A model generated the notes under the pieces. The model did not search any database and had not been told where the DNA came from. It saw only the letters and a program-made list of their open reading frames with translations. DNA of 15,578 bases, taken from Oscillospiraceae bacterium. Its GTDB lineage: Bacteria; Bacillota_A; Clostridia; Oscillospirales; Oscillospiraceae. Position 1 is the stretch's first letter, and each line of letters begins with the position of its first letter. Where the stretch lies: the NCBI GenBank assembly GCA_017415945.1, contig JAFQDR010000137.1, forward strand, positions 1 through 15,578, in the 5' to 3' direction. Both the position numbers and the translations under genes were made by a program. This document shows, piece by piece, positions 1 through 6,259 of the stretch.

Positions 1-10
1 CAATTCCAAA

Positions 11-36
11 GGGGCGTCGAGGGCGCCGCCCCCTAC
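11..36. repeat. Half of a REP/BIME-like element (hairpin plus CTAC foot)
   Basis: An imperfect hairpin spans 11-32 (GGGGCG, T/C mismatch, CG, loop AGGG, then the complement) and is followed directly by CTAC at 33-36. This matches the right-hand unit of the complete element at 5983-6097, with an A-T stem pair replaced by G-C. The matching left half would lie outside the window. The rest of 37-94 shows nothing recognisable. Confidence 0.6.
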
Positions 37-92
37 GATAGCAATTATATATTCTACTTCTACGAAATGGTATAAACTCACCCATACAAACT

Positions 93-125
93 AAAAATCC
101 CACTCCGCTCGGAGTGGGATTTCTT
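93..125 (-). terminator. Rho-independent terminator after the minus-strand translation operon
   Basis: A 13-bp perfect stem (95-107 with 110-122, CT at the tip) ends three bases from the stop codon of the metal-regulator gene. Read on the minus strand it is followed by TTTTTAG. Read on the plus strand it is followed by a T-rich tail, so it may work both ways. It closes the operon that starts at ylxM. Confidence 0.88.
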
Positions 126-497
126 TTATTTCTTCATCTGCTGATATACTTTTTTGATTGCCTCGAAGGTCTCGTCGCTGATGTCGTGCTCCAGCTTGCA
201 GGCATCCTCCTTGGCGGTCTCCTCGCTGACACCGATAGCGGTGAGCAGCCCCGTGAGCACTATATGCTTCTCATAGGTAGTCTGCGCAATGTCCTTGCCC
301 AAGTCGGTCAGAGACACATGACCGTCCTCATCCACTTCCACATAGCCCTTTGCACGGAAGGACTTCAAGGTCTGGCTGACGGTGGGACGGGAATATCCAA
401 AATGATTGGCGATATCAATGCTGCGCACATGGGTCTTTTCCTTCTGCAGCACCATGATTGCTTCCAAATAGTCCGCTACGGATGCGGTAATGGCCAT
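126..497 (-). CDS. DtxR/MntR-family metal-dependent transcriptional regulator
   Basis: A 123-residue regulator of the DtxR/MntR family, whose members repress metal transport genes when they bind Mn(II) or Fe(II). The N-terminal winged helix-turn-helix covers about residues 5-65, with SRPTVSQTLK as the likely recognition helix. The C-terminal half is the dimer and metal domain. Candidate ligands by alignment from memory with B. subtilis MntR are D9, E12, H78, E103 and H104; the MntR Glu99 position appears to be C100, as in DtxR/IdeR. There is no SH3-like third domain, so it is the short form. A ribosome site AGAGGTGAG precedes the start. It is the last gene after rsmA and has a candidate promoter of its own. 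The family is clear; the metal is not, so no symbol is given. Confidence 0.88.
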   Translation of the reverse strand: MAITASVADYLEAIMVLQKEKTHVRSIDIANHFGYSRPTVSQTLKSFRAKGYVEVDEDGHVSLTDLGKDIAQTTYEKHIVLTGLLTAIGVSEETAKEDACKLEHDISDETFEAIKKVYQQMKK

Positions 498-537
498 AGG
501 CTCACCTCTTTCGGGGGTAAAAAATGGTATTTCGATG

Positions 538-566
538 ATTATATCAGACTTTCAAATACTTTGCAA
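538..566 (-). promoter_or_regulatory. Candidate promoter for the metal regulator gene
   Basis: On the minus strand TTGCAA (561-566) and TATAAT (538-543) are separated by 17 bp. TG lies one base before the -10, giving an extended -10. The -35 matches the consensus at 4 of 6 positions. The site overlaps the end of rsmA and would give a leader of about 34 nt. It would allow the regulator to be expressed apart from the upstream operon. Confidence 0.55.
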
Positions 567-1416
567 GTACGTCACTGAGCAGGGCAAACTGCTCCAAGCC
601 CAGTGCTTCCCCGCGGACACGCTCGTCAAAGCCGCATTCGGCGATGGCGGCGGCAATGTCCTGCTTGGTCAGCTCTCCGAAGCCCGATGCCAAAGCGTTG
701 TTCAGAGTCTTGCGCCGCTGGTTAAAGGCAGCCCGAATGACACGGAACATGAGCTGCTCATTCTTCACCGCGCACACGGGAGTGCTGCGGCGGCGGAGCT
801 GAATGACGGAGCTGGTGACCTTGGGTGCGGGCATAAAGCAGTTGGGAGAAACGTCGAACAAAATCTCCGTGTCGCAGTACCACTGCACCAGCAGGGTGAA
901 GGCACCGTAGTCGGCGGTGCCGGGCTTGGCGTTCATGCGCTTTGCCACTTCCTTCTGGATCATCACCGTAATGGTCTCGAAGCAGCCTGCTTCCAGAAAG
1001 GCGGTAATAACGGGAGAAGTGATATTATAGGGCAGGTTGGCGCACACCACAGGACGCAGCCCCGCAAACTTTTCCGCCACCAGAGCCTTAATATCGGTCT
1101 TCATGACGTCTCCATAGACGATCTCGGCGTTTTCATACTCACTGATGGTTTCCGCCAGCACAGGCTGCAGAGAGGTATCCAGCTCCACGCACACCACCTT
1201 CCCCGCATACATGGCGGTTGCGGCGGTCAGGCAGCCGAAGCCCGCCCCCACTTCCAGCACGCCCACGGTCTCGTCCAGATCCGCAGCCTCCGCAATGCGC
1301 ACAGGCACGGAGGCGTCGATCAGGAAGTTCTGACCCATGGACTTTGAGAAGCGGAAGCCGTACTTATCCAGCAGATATTTCAATGTCGTGGGACTGCACA
1401 GCTGATCAACGGTCAT
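544..1416 (-). CDS. rsmA: 16S rRNA (adenine1518-N6/adenine1519-N6)-dimethyltransferase RsmA (KsgA)
   Basis: A 290-residue SAM-dependent methyltransferase that dimethylates two adjacent adenines in the 3'-terminal helix 45 of 16S rRNA during late 30S assembly. Visible family motifs are GQNFL (28-32), the SAM-binding VLEVGAGFG (53-61), the acidic residue after motif I (VELD, 77-80) and the catalytic NLPY (127-130). The length is normal for the family. The start has a good ribosome site (AAGGGGAG) and lies 14 bp after trmD. In B. subtilis this gene sits near metS/tatD/rnmV rather than behind trmD, so the placement here is a rearrangement relative to that model. The family assignment is very secure. 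Confidence 0.97.
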   Translation of the reverse strand: MTVDQLCSPTTLKYLLDKYGFRFSKSMGQNFLIDASVPVRIAEAADLDETVGVLEVGAGFGCLTAATAMYAGKVVCVELDTSLQPVLAETISEYENAEIVYGDVMKTDIKALVAEKFAGLRPVVCANLPYNITSPVITAFLEAGCFETITVMIQKEVAKRMNAKPGTADYGAFTLLVQWYCDTEILFDVSPNCFMPAPKVTSSVIQLRRRSTPVCAVKNEQLMFRVIRAAFNQRRKTLNNALASGFGELTKQDIAAAIAECGFDERVRGEALGLEQFALLSDVLAKYLKV

Positions 1417-1430
1417 GGCTTGTCTCCCCT

Positions 1431-2714
1431 TTACAGAATCTTTTCAAATGCCTGACGCAGATCCAGCCCATCGGGGGTCAGCGCAAGGTCGATATTCCCG
1501 CGGTAGCGGTAGTTATGCTTTGCCAAAAGCTTTTTCATGGGCACATTTTTCTTGTGCACAGGCACACGAACGGCCTCGGCCCCCTTTTCTCGGGCGATGC
1601 GCTCCACGAAGCCCATGACGATGTCCGCCATCCCCGTACCGCTGTATCGGTTTTCCACAGCCAGACGACGGAGCACCACGTGCTTGCCTGTGCTGTGCCA
1701 GCGGCCGTCGGTAATGGTGGACTGACAGAAGGGCGTCTCGGCCTCCACCACGGAGAACATCCCCGCAAAGGCGTTGCCGTAGCGCACAACATAGCAGCAG
1801 CCCGCTTCCACATCGCGGCGGAAGGTATCCGCATCCTGCTTGGCGCCGAAGGTAATACGCTGCTTCTTCATGCGGCTGCGTGCCTTTACCGCCTGATCCA
1901 AAATAGCAGGCAGATCCGCACTTGTGGCCTTGTGGAAGGTCACGGGCTCCTCCAAGCGCATACGGCTGCGGTCTTTTTTGATCTCCTCAATGAGAGCAAG
2001 GTCGGTCTTATCCGCCGGCTTGAAGCTCTCGTACATATCGGGACGCTTGTCCATGGTCCGCTCGATCTGCTTCTTTCTCCGCCAACGCTCCACCTTGGCA
2101 TGGTCCCCGCTGCGCAGCACCTCGGGCACCTCTCTGCCCTCCCATACATCGGGGCGGGTGTACTGGGGGTACTCCAGCAGACCGTCCCAGTGGGATTCCC
2201 CGGTATAGCAGGCCTCATCGCTGAGGACACCGGGCACCATACGGCATACCGCATCGGTGACCACCATGGCGGCCAGCTCGCCGCCCGTGAGCACAAAGTC
2301 CCCGATGGACAGCTCCTCGTCCACGCAGGCCTCGATGAATCGCTCGTCAATGCCCTCGTAGTGTCCGCATACCAGTACCAGATGGTCATAGTCCCGCACC
2401 AGTCGGCGGGCTTCCTCTTGGTTAAAACGTCTTCCCTGAGGAGACATATAGATGACACGGCTGCGGCGCTGCCCTGCCTTCTGCATGACATCGTCCAGAC
2501 AGCTTTTCAGGGGCTGTGCCATCATAACGCAGCCGAATCCCCCACCGTAGGGGTAGTCGTCCACCTGCATCTGCTTGTTTTCCGTGTAGTCACGAATCTG
2601 ATGGGCTTGGATGTCCAAAATCCCCTTCTTGGCGGCACGGCCGATGATGCTTTCCCCCAGCACGGTGCGCATACTGTCGGGGAACAGGGTGAGAATATCT
2701 ACTCTCATGCCCAT
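1431..2714 (-). CDS. trmD: tRNA (guanosine37-N1)-methyltransferase TrmD fused to a C-terminal GNAT-like domain
   Basis: Residues 1 to about 225 are a complete TrmD, the SPOUT enzyme that makes m1G37 in tRNA and prevents +1 frameshifting. Visible are LTLFPD near the start, the knot segment IGDFVLTGGEL, and DGLLEYPQYTRP, whose first Asp matches the catalytic Asp169 of E. coli. After a basic linker, about residues 257-427 look like a GNAT acyltransferase: a VVLRRLAVENRYSGTG stretch (about 346-361) resembles motif A with its acetyl-CoA R/QxxGxG/A loop. A usual TrmD is about 240-250 residues, so the extra ~180 are unusual. I chose the ATG at 2714, which overlaps the rimM stop (TGATG) and has GAGG 7 nt upstream. 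GTG 2717 and ATG 2708 are alternatives. The activity of the second domain is unknown. Confidence 0.95.
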   Translation of the reverse strand: MGMRVDILTLFPDSMRTVLGESIIGRAAKKGILDIQAHQIRDYTENKQMQVDDYPYGGGFGCVMMAQPLKSCLDDVMQKAGQRRSRVIYMSPQGRRFNQEEARRLVRDYDHLVLVCGHYEGIDERFIEACVDEELSIGDFVLTGGELAAMVVTDAVCRMVPGVLSDEACYTGESHWDGLLEYPQYTRPDVWEGREVPEVLRSGDHAKVERWRRKKQIERTMDKRPDMYESFKPADKTDLALIEEIKKDRSRMRLEEPVTFHKATSADLPAILDQAVKARSRMKKQRITFGAKQDADTFRRDVEAGCCYVVRYGNAFAGMFSVVEAETPFCQSTITDGRWHSTGKHVVLRRLAVENRYSGTGMADIVMGFVERIAREKGAEAVRVPVHKKNVPMKKLLAKHNYRYRGNIDLALTPDGLDLRQAFEKIL

Positions 2715-3199
2715 CACATCCCCTCGATCAAACGCACGGTGATGATACCCGCATCCGCATCCACAGACAAAATGAACTCGTCAACTGCGGGAATCAAGTG
2801 CTCGGTTTCTCCCTTGACCTCATAGACCTGTCCGCGGGGGACATCCAGAACGTCGGTGAGCTTGCCGATCTCATTACCCTGCTCGTCCACCACAGACGCA
2901 CCCAGAATGTCTTGAATGAAGAAGGCACCCTTGGGCAGCCGTGCATCCTTGCGGTCGATTTTGATGACCTTGTTCTTCAGAGGCATGGCGGCATTGATAT
3001 CGTTGATGCCATCCAGCTGCGCAATCAGCATATCCTTATGGACACGGCTGGAAAGCACACGGACGGGCTTATTGTCAATGTAAAAGGTTTTGAAACGCTT
3101 GAGGAACAGCGCATCGTCGGCCCAGGGCACAATGCGCACTTCACCACGAATGCCATGGGTATTGACGATCTGTCCCGCTTCCAAATACTGCTGCTTCAT
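2714..3199 (-). CDS. rimM: Ribosome maturation factor RimM
   Basis: A 161-residue 30S assembly factor that binds S19 and helps mature the 30S head. The N-terminal RimM beta-barrel (about 1-85) shows the family opening GQIVNTHGIRGEVRI. The C-terminal PRC-barrel (about 90-160) contains GAFFIQDILGASVVDEQGN and RGQVYEV. The start has GGAGGA 9 nt upstream (3209-3214). It overlaps trmD, as expected for translational coupling. The stretch between it and khpA carries a terminator-like hairpin and a repeat element, so its transcription may depend on read-through or an unseen promoter. The identification is firm. Confidence 0.96.
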   Translation of the reverse strand: MKQQYLEAGQIVNTHGIRGEVRIVPWADDALFLKRFKTFYIDNKPVRVLSSRVHKDMLIAQLDGINDINAAMPLKNKVIKIDRKDARLPKGAFFIQDILGASVVDEQGNEIGKLTDVLDVPRGQVYEVKGETEHLIPAVDEFILSVDADAGIITVRLIEGM

Positions 3200-3241
3200 A
3201 TCGCAAAATCCTCCGTTTCATATATTATATCTCTACTTTTC

Positions 3242-3409
3242 AAGGCTCCCCTTTTAAGGGGAGCTGTCAGACGCGAGGTACGAGCGGATGACTGAGAGGT
3301 AACAGGCCCGAAGGCACATAATCCATCCACATACGATGTTTTTCTAAAAACCTCTCCGTCATTTCCTCGTTCCTCGGAAATGCCACCTCTCCTTAAAAGG
3401 AGAGGCTTA
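3242..3409. repeat. 168-bp MITE-like element with imperfect terminal inverted repeats
   Basis: The two ends are imperfect inverted copies: AAGGCTCCCCTTTTAAGGGG on the left, and on the right the complement of AAGCCTCTCCTTTTAAGGAG. Each end is also a hairpin in its own right (45-53 with 56-64 of the 3200s; 3386-3394 with 3397-3405). Inside are further short inverted pairs, such as CATTTCC/GGAAATG at 3360-3382. It encodes no credible protein and sits between khpA and rimM. Non-coding elements of this general build are, from memory, common in clostridial genomes. Confidence 0.72.
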
Positions 3410-3421
3410 TCATAAGAATTG

Positions 3422-3473
3422 AAAAAGGCACCCTCGGACACCGCAGCGTGGCGGTGTTCTCAGGCACCTTTTT
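3422..3473 (-). terminator. Terminator-like hairpin after khpA inside the operon
   Basis: On the minus strand the RNA folds as AAAAAGGUGCC... with a matching GGGUGCCUUUUU, around a perfect CACCGC/GCGGTG core and a six-base loop. G-U pairs that form only in the minus-strand RNA improve the lower stem, so it is oriented to act on khpA transcripts. It begins four bases after the khpA stop and ends in five U residues. It probably reduces transcription into rimM-trmD-rsmA. Confidence 0.7.
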
Positions 3474-3476
3474 GCG

Positions 3477-3707
3477 TTAGTCCAGTATCTCTACAGATAC
3501 CTTCTTGCCCTTTCTCTGAGCAACGGCCTTCATCAGAATACGAATTTCTTTCACGATTCTGCCCTGCCGGCCAATGACCTTGCCCATATCGCCGTCGGCC
3601 ACGCGCACCTCAAATACGGTTTCGCCGCCGGCCTCGCGCTCGGTCACGGAGACCTCGTCAGGATGATCGACGAGATTTCTCACGATGTAGGTCAAAAGTT
3701 CTTTCAT
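3477..3707 (-). CDS. khpA: KH-domain RNA-binding protein KhpA (YlqC family)
   Basis: A 76-residue single type II KH domain. The RNA-binding GxxG loop is seen as IGRQGRIVKEI (about residues 44-54), followed by the conserved IRILMKAVAQRKGKKVSVEI helix-strand. In Gram-positive bacteria KhpA pairs with KhpB (Jag/EloR) to bind many RNAs and affect cell elongation. It is encoded 15 bp after rpsP with an AAGGAG site 11 nt before the ATG, in the rpsP-khpA order usual for Bacillota. The length is normal. A terminator-like hairpin follows at once, and the ylqD gene found next in B. subtilis is absent, with a repeat in its place. Confidence 0.95.
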   Translation of the reverse strand: MKELLTYIVRNLVDHPDEVSVTEREAGGETVFEVRVADGDMGKVIGRQGRIVKEIRILMKAVAQRKGKKVSVEILD

Positions 3708-3722
3708 TGCCGGTTTAACTCC

Positions 3723-3965
3723 TTATTCGGCTGCTTCAGCCTTCTTCAGCAGGCCCTTAACGGTATCGGTGGGCTGAGCGCCGTTTGCGATCCAGTACTT
3801 AGCACGTTCCATATCGATCTTAACGGTAGCGGGTTCGGTCATGGGATCGTAGATGCCGATTTCTTCGATGCACTTACCATCGCGGGGGTTGCGAGAGTCA
3901 GCAACAACAACACGGTAGAAGGGAGCCTTCTTAGCGCCCATTCTGCGCAGTCTGATTTTAACCAT
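3723..3965 (-). CDS. rpsP: 30S ribosomal protein S16
   Basis: An 80-residue small ribosomal subunit protein that binds 16S rRNA early in assembly of the 5' domain. The start [20 protein letters not shown] and the following [20 protein letters not shown] are the S16 signature, and the length is normal. The ATG is preceded by GGAGGTG at 3973-3979, 7 nt upstream, a strong site suited to a highly made ribosomal protein. It lies 63 bp after ffh. A weak hairpin in that gap could adjust its level relative to Ffh. The identification is certain. Confidence 0.98.
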   Translation of the reverse strand: MVKIRLRRMGAKKAPFYRVVVADSRNPRDGKCIEEIGIYDPMTEPATVKIDMERAKYWIANGAQPTDTVKGLLKKAEAAE

Positions 3966-4003
3966 TACATTTCACCTCCGGTTATTTTCTCATTCATTTA
4001 TAT

Positions 4004-4024
4004 AAAAAGGAGCAAGTCCTTTTT
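4004..4024 (-). promoter_or_regulatory. Hairpin with U-run between ffh and rpsP, possible attenuator
   Basis: AAAAAGGA (4004-4011) and TCCTTTTT (4017-4024) form a perfect 8-bp inverted repeat around a 5-base loop. On the minus strand the stem ends in TTTTT and then ATATAAATG. Only three G-C pairs are present, so it would be a weak terminator at best. It might set the ratio of ffh to rpsP message or be an mRNA processing site. Confidence 0.45.
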
Positions 4025-4028
4025 AAGC

Positions 4029-5459
4029 TTACTTAAACAGGTTCGCCAGTCCACCCAGCCCCTTGGGGAGCTGCATCTGGGGCTGCTGGGGCTGTTTGCC
4101 GCCCTTCTTGCCCTGCTTCTGCTTGGACTTCTTTGCCTGCTTGGTCATTTTCTTCATCTGCCGCTTGCCCATGCCGTTCATCTGCTTCATCATCTGCTGC
4201 ATGGTCTCATACTGCTTGAGCACACGGTTTACGTCCACCACGGACACGCCCGCGCCTCTTGCAATGCGGCGCTTGCGGCTTGCGTTGAGGATCTCGGGGT
4301 TTTCCCGTTCCTTCAGGGTCATGGACTGGATGATGGCCTTGGTGCGGCGCATGACGGAGTCATTGGGGTCTGCGTTTTCCAGAGCCTTGGCATCGATGCC
4401 GGGCATCATGCTTGCCAGCTCGGAAAGGCTGCCCATGCCCATCACCGTTTCCAGCTGATCCAGATAGTCGGTGAGAGTGAACTTGTTTTCCATCATACGC
4501 TGGGCCATTTCCTCGGCCTTCTTCTGGTCGATGGCCTGCTCGGCACGCTCGATGAAGCTGAGCACGTCGCCCATGCCCAGAATACGGCTTGCCATACGCT
4601 CGGGGTAGAAGGGCTCGATCTGATCCAGCTTTTCGCCTACGCCCGCAAACTTGATGGGCTTGCCGGTAACGGCTCTGATGGACAGTGCCGCGCCGCCTCG
4701 TGCGTCGCCGTCCAGCTTACTGAGCAGCACGCCCGTGACGCCCAGTGCATTGTCGAATGCGGAAGCGGCGTTAACAGCGTCCTGACCGGTCATGGCGTCC
4801 ACGACCAGCATGATTTCGGCGGGCTCCACGGTATCGCGGATGGCCACCAGCTCATCCATCAGGGTCTGGTCAATGTGCAGACGGCCCGCGGTATCCAGAA
4901 ATACCAGGTCGTAGCCGCGGCGCTTGGCATACTCAATGCCGTGCTTTGCGATCTCAACGGGGTTGCCCTGTCCCTCCTGGAACACGGGGATGCCCAGCTG
5001 CTTGCCCACGGTTTCCAGCTGCTTGATCGCGGCGGGACGGTAAACGTCACAAGCCACCAGAATGGGGTTCTTGCCGTGACGCTTCATATACCCTGCCAGC
5101 TTTGCGCCGTTGGTGGTCTTACCTGCACCCTGCAGGCCAACCAGCATCACAACGCTGGGAGTTTTAGAGGAGATATTCAGTTTGGGGGTTTCGGAGCCCA
5201 TGAGCGCGACCAGCTCTTCGTTGACGATCTTAATGACCATCTGGCCGGGATTCAGGCTTTCCAGAATGTCCGTGCCCACCGCACGCTCGGTGACCTTCTT
5301 TACAAAGTCCTTAACGACCTTGAAGTTTACGTCAGCCTCCAGCAGTGCCAGCTTGACTTCGCGCATGGCTTCCTTTACATCCGCTTCCTTCAGACGGCCC
5401 TTGCCGGTGAGCTTTTTAAACGCGGACGAAAGCTTTTCCGATAAACTTTCAAATGCCAT
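4029..5459 (-). CDS. ffh: Signal recognition particle protein Ffh (SRP54 GTPase)
   Basis: A 476-residue SRP GTPase that, with 4.5S RNA, delivers ribosomes making membrane proteins to FtsY. The N domain covers about residues 1-90. The G domain shows the P-loop GLQGAGKTTNGAKLA (about 108-122), DVYRPAAIKQL, DTAGRLHID and SKLDGDARGGAALS. The methionine-rich M domain follows, with SRKRRIARGAGVSVVDVNRV and a Lys/Gln/Met-rich tail ending in LGGLANLFK. The P-loop has NG where TT is common, probably harmless. The start follows AAAGGAT and is 5 nt past the ylxM stop. The SRP RNA gene is not in this window. The identification is certain. Confidence 0.98.
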   Translation of the reverse strand: MAFESLSEKLSSAFKKLTGKGRLKEADVKEAMREVKLALLEADVNFKVVKDFVKKVTERAVGTDILESLNPGQMVIKIVNEELVALMGSETPKLNISSKTPSVVMLVGLQGAGKTTNGAKLAGYMKRHGKNPILVACDVYRPAAIKQLETVGKQLGIPVFQEGQGNPVEIAKHGIEYAKRRGYDLVFLDTAGRLHIDQTLMDELVAIRDTVEPAEIMLVVDAMTGQDAVNAASAFDNALGVTGVLLSKLDGDARGGAALSIRAVTGKPIKFAGVGEKLDQIEPFYPERMASRILGMGDVLSFIERAEQAIDQKKAEEMAQRMMENKFTLTDYLDQLETVMGMGSLSELASMMPGIDAKALENADPNDSVMRRTKAIIQSMTLKERENPEILNASRKRRIARGAGVSVVDVNRVLKQYETMQQMMKQMNGMGKRQMKKMTKQAKKSKQKQGKKGGKQPQQPQMQLPKGLGGLANLFK

Positions 5460-5464
5460 GTGTA

Positions 5465-5815
5465 TTATCCTTTCAGCTTGTTGAGCGTTTCGGACAGCTG
5501 CTCCGTCAGCGCTCTTGTCTCGCCCTCGGTCTGCTCGGTGAGCTTGGCGAGGATCTGTTCCATCTCTGCCACAGCATCCATATGCTCACGGAAGCGGCGG
5601 ATGAGGCCTGTCTTTTCCTCGGTCTTCCGCAGTGTTTCCTCCGCGCGCTTGATAATGTCCCAAACGCCCTGTCGGGAAATGCCCGTCTCCTCGGCGATCT
5701 CGCTAAGAGAGTAGTCGGCGTTGTAGTGCAGGTCGAAGTATTCCTTCTGCTTGGCTGTGAGCAGCTCACCGTAAAAATCGAACAGCATGGTTCGAAACAG
5801 GGTTTCTTCTGTCAT
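5465..5815 (-). CDS. ylxM: YlxM/p13-type putative helix-turn-helix protein of the SRP operon
   Basis: A 116-residue protein of the YlxM family, found next to ffh or ftsY in many Bacillota and linked to SRP function. It has a sigma-70 region 4-like helix-turn-helix: LTAKQKEYFDLHYNADYSLS, then EIAEETGISRQGVWDIIKRA (about residues 20-60), followed by a long charged helix that is probably a coiled coil. I start it at the ATG at 5815 (MTEETLF), because GGAGGTG lies at 5822-5828, 7 nt upstream. The in-frame ATG at 5839 would place this ribosome site inside the gene. It is first in the operon, 21 nt behind a consensus -10. Confidence 0.9.
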   Translation of the reverse strand: MTEETLFRTMLFDFYGELLTAKQKEYFDLHYNADYSLSEIAEETGISRQGVWDIIKRAEETLRKTEEKTGLIRRFREHMDAVAEMEQILAKLTEQTEGETRALTEQLSETLNKLKG

Positions 5816-5859
5816 CAGCGCACCTCCACTGTAAAACATTTTCCCTTTACAGCTTTGCC

Positions 5860-5888
5860 ATTATACTCCTTTCCGCCCCCTGTGTCAA
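5860..5888 (-). promoter_or_regulatory. Perfect-consensus sigma-A promoter of the ylxM-ffh operon
   Basis: Read on the minus strand, TTGACA (5883-5888), a 17-bp spacer and TATAAT (5860-5865) match the housekeeping consensus at all 12 hexamer positions. Transcription would begin near 5853, leaving a leader of about 40 nt that holds the ylxM ribosome site. It fits strong constitutive expression of the operon. Confidence 0.92.
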
Positions 5889-5982
5889 GTATTTTCCATT
5901 AACACGCCCCGGTAATTCTTCCACAAAATTCGCAGAGAGTAATGAACTGTTTATGTCAATTTCACCAACGGCTCTCGAATCC

Positions 5983-6097
5983 GTAGGGAGCGTCGTCCTC
6001 GACGCTCCGCAACACCGCAGTCAAAGTCCGCTGCTATAATATGTCCATAGGCAATTCTTCCGTTGCGGAACGGAGCGTCGAGGACGACGCTCCCTAC
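5983..6097. repeat. REP/BIME-like element, 115 bp, two inverted GTAG-footed hairpins
   Basis: The left unit is GTAG (5983-5986) plus a perfect 9-bp hairpin with arms GGAGCGTCG/CGACGCTCC (5987-6008). The right unit is its exact inverse (6072-6093) followed by CTAC (6094-6097). The linker of about 63 nt shows no conserved coding content. It lies between the divergent ylxM and ymfF promoters. The remainder of the 5889-6193 spacer shows nothing else I can name. Confidence 0.78.
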
Positions 6098-6193
6098 AAA
6101 GTCGAAAGATTTCAGTGCAGCATAAGACATGGCTTCGTCGTCCCCGCATACATTTCCCTCTCAAATTTCTCCCATACTATTTAAAAATAATTC

Positions 6194-6222
6194 ATTACAT
6201 TCCCCTGTGCCTATGGTATAAT
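6194..6222 (+). promoter_or_regulatory. Extended -10 promoter of the ymfF-ymfH-lgt operon
   Basis: ATTACA (6194-6199, 4 of 6 to the -35 consensus), a 17-bp spacer and TATAAT (6217-6222) with TGG directly before it form an extended -10 promoter. The predicted start near 6229 lies downstream of the in-frame ATG at 6221, which rules that ATG out as the start of translation. Confidence 0.85.
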
Positions 6223-6259
6223 GTGGATAACTATATCAAAGAGTGAGGAAAAATACCCT

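Noticed and set aside
1218..2825. 535-codon plus-strand open frame opposite rsmA, trmD and rimM
   Set aside because: It is the antisense shadow of three firmly identified genes in GC-rich sequence, with a biased Arg/Pro/His composition.
3224..3229. TATAAT upstream of rimM as a promoter
   Set aside because: No -35 hexamer at 16-18 bp and no extended -10, so it is not listed as a feature.
3196..3441. 81-codon minus-strand open frame between khpA and rimM
   Set aside because: It runs through the inverted-repeat element and part of the terminator hairpin, has no ribosome site and shows no family features.
3663..5444. 593-codon plus-strand open frame opposite khpA, rpsP and ffh
   Set aside because: Antisense shadow of conserved genes; rich in Leu, His and Gly with no domain pattern.
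6035..6040. TATAAT in the linker of the BIME-like element
   Set aside because: No acceptable -35 at the right distance and no gene placed to use it.
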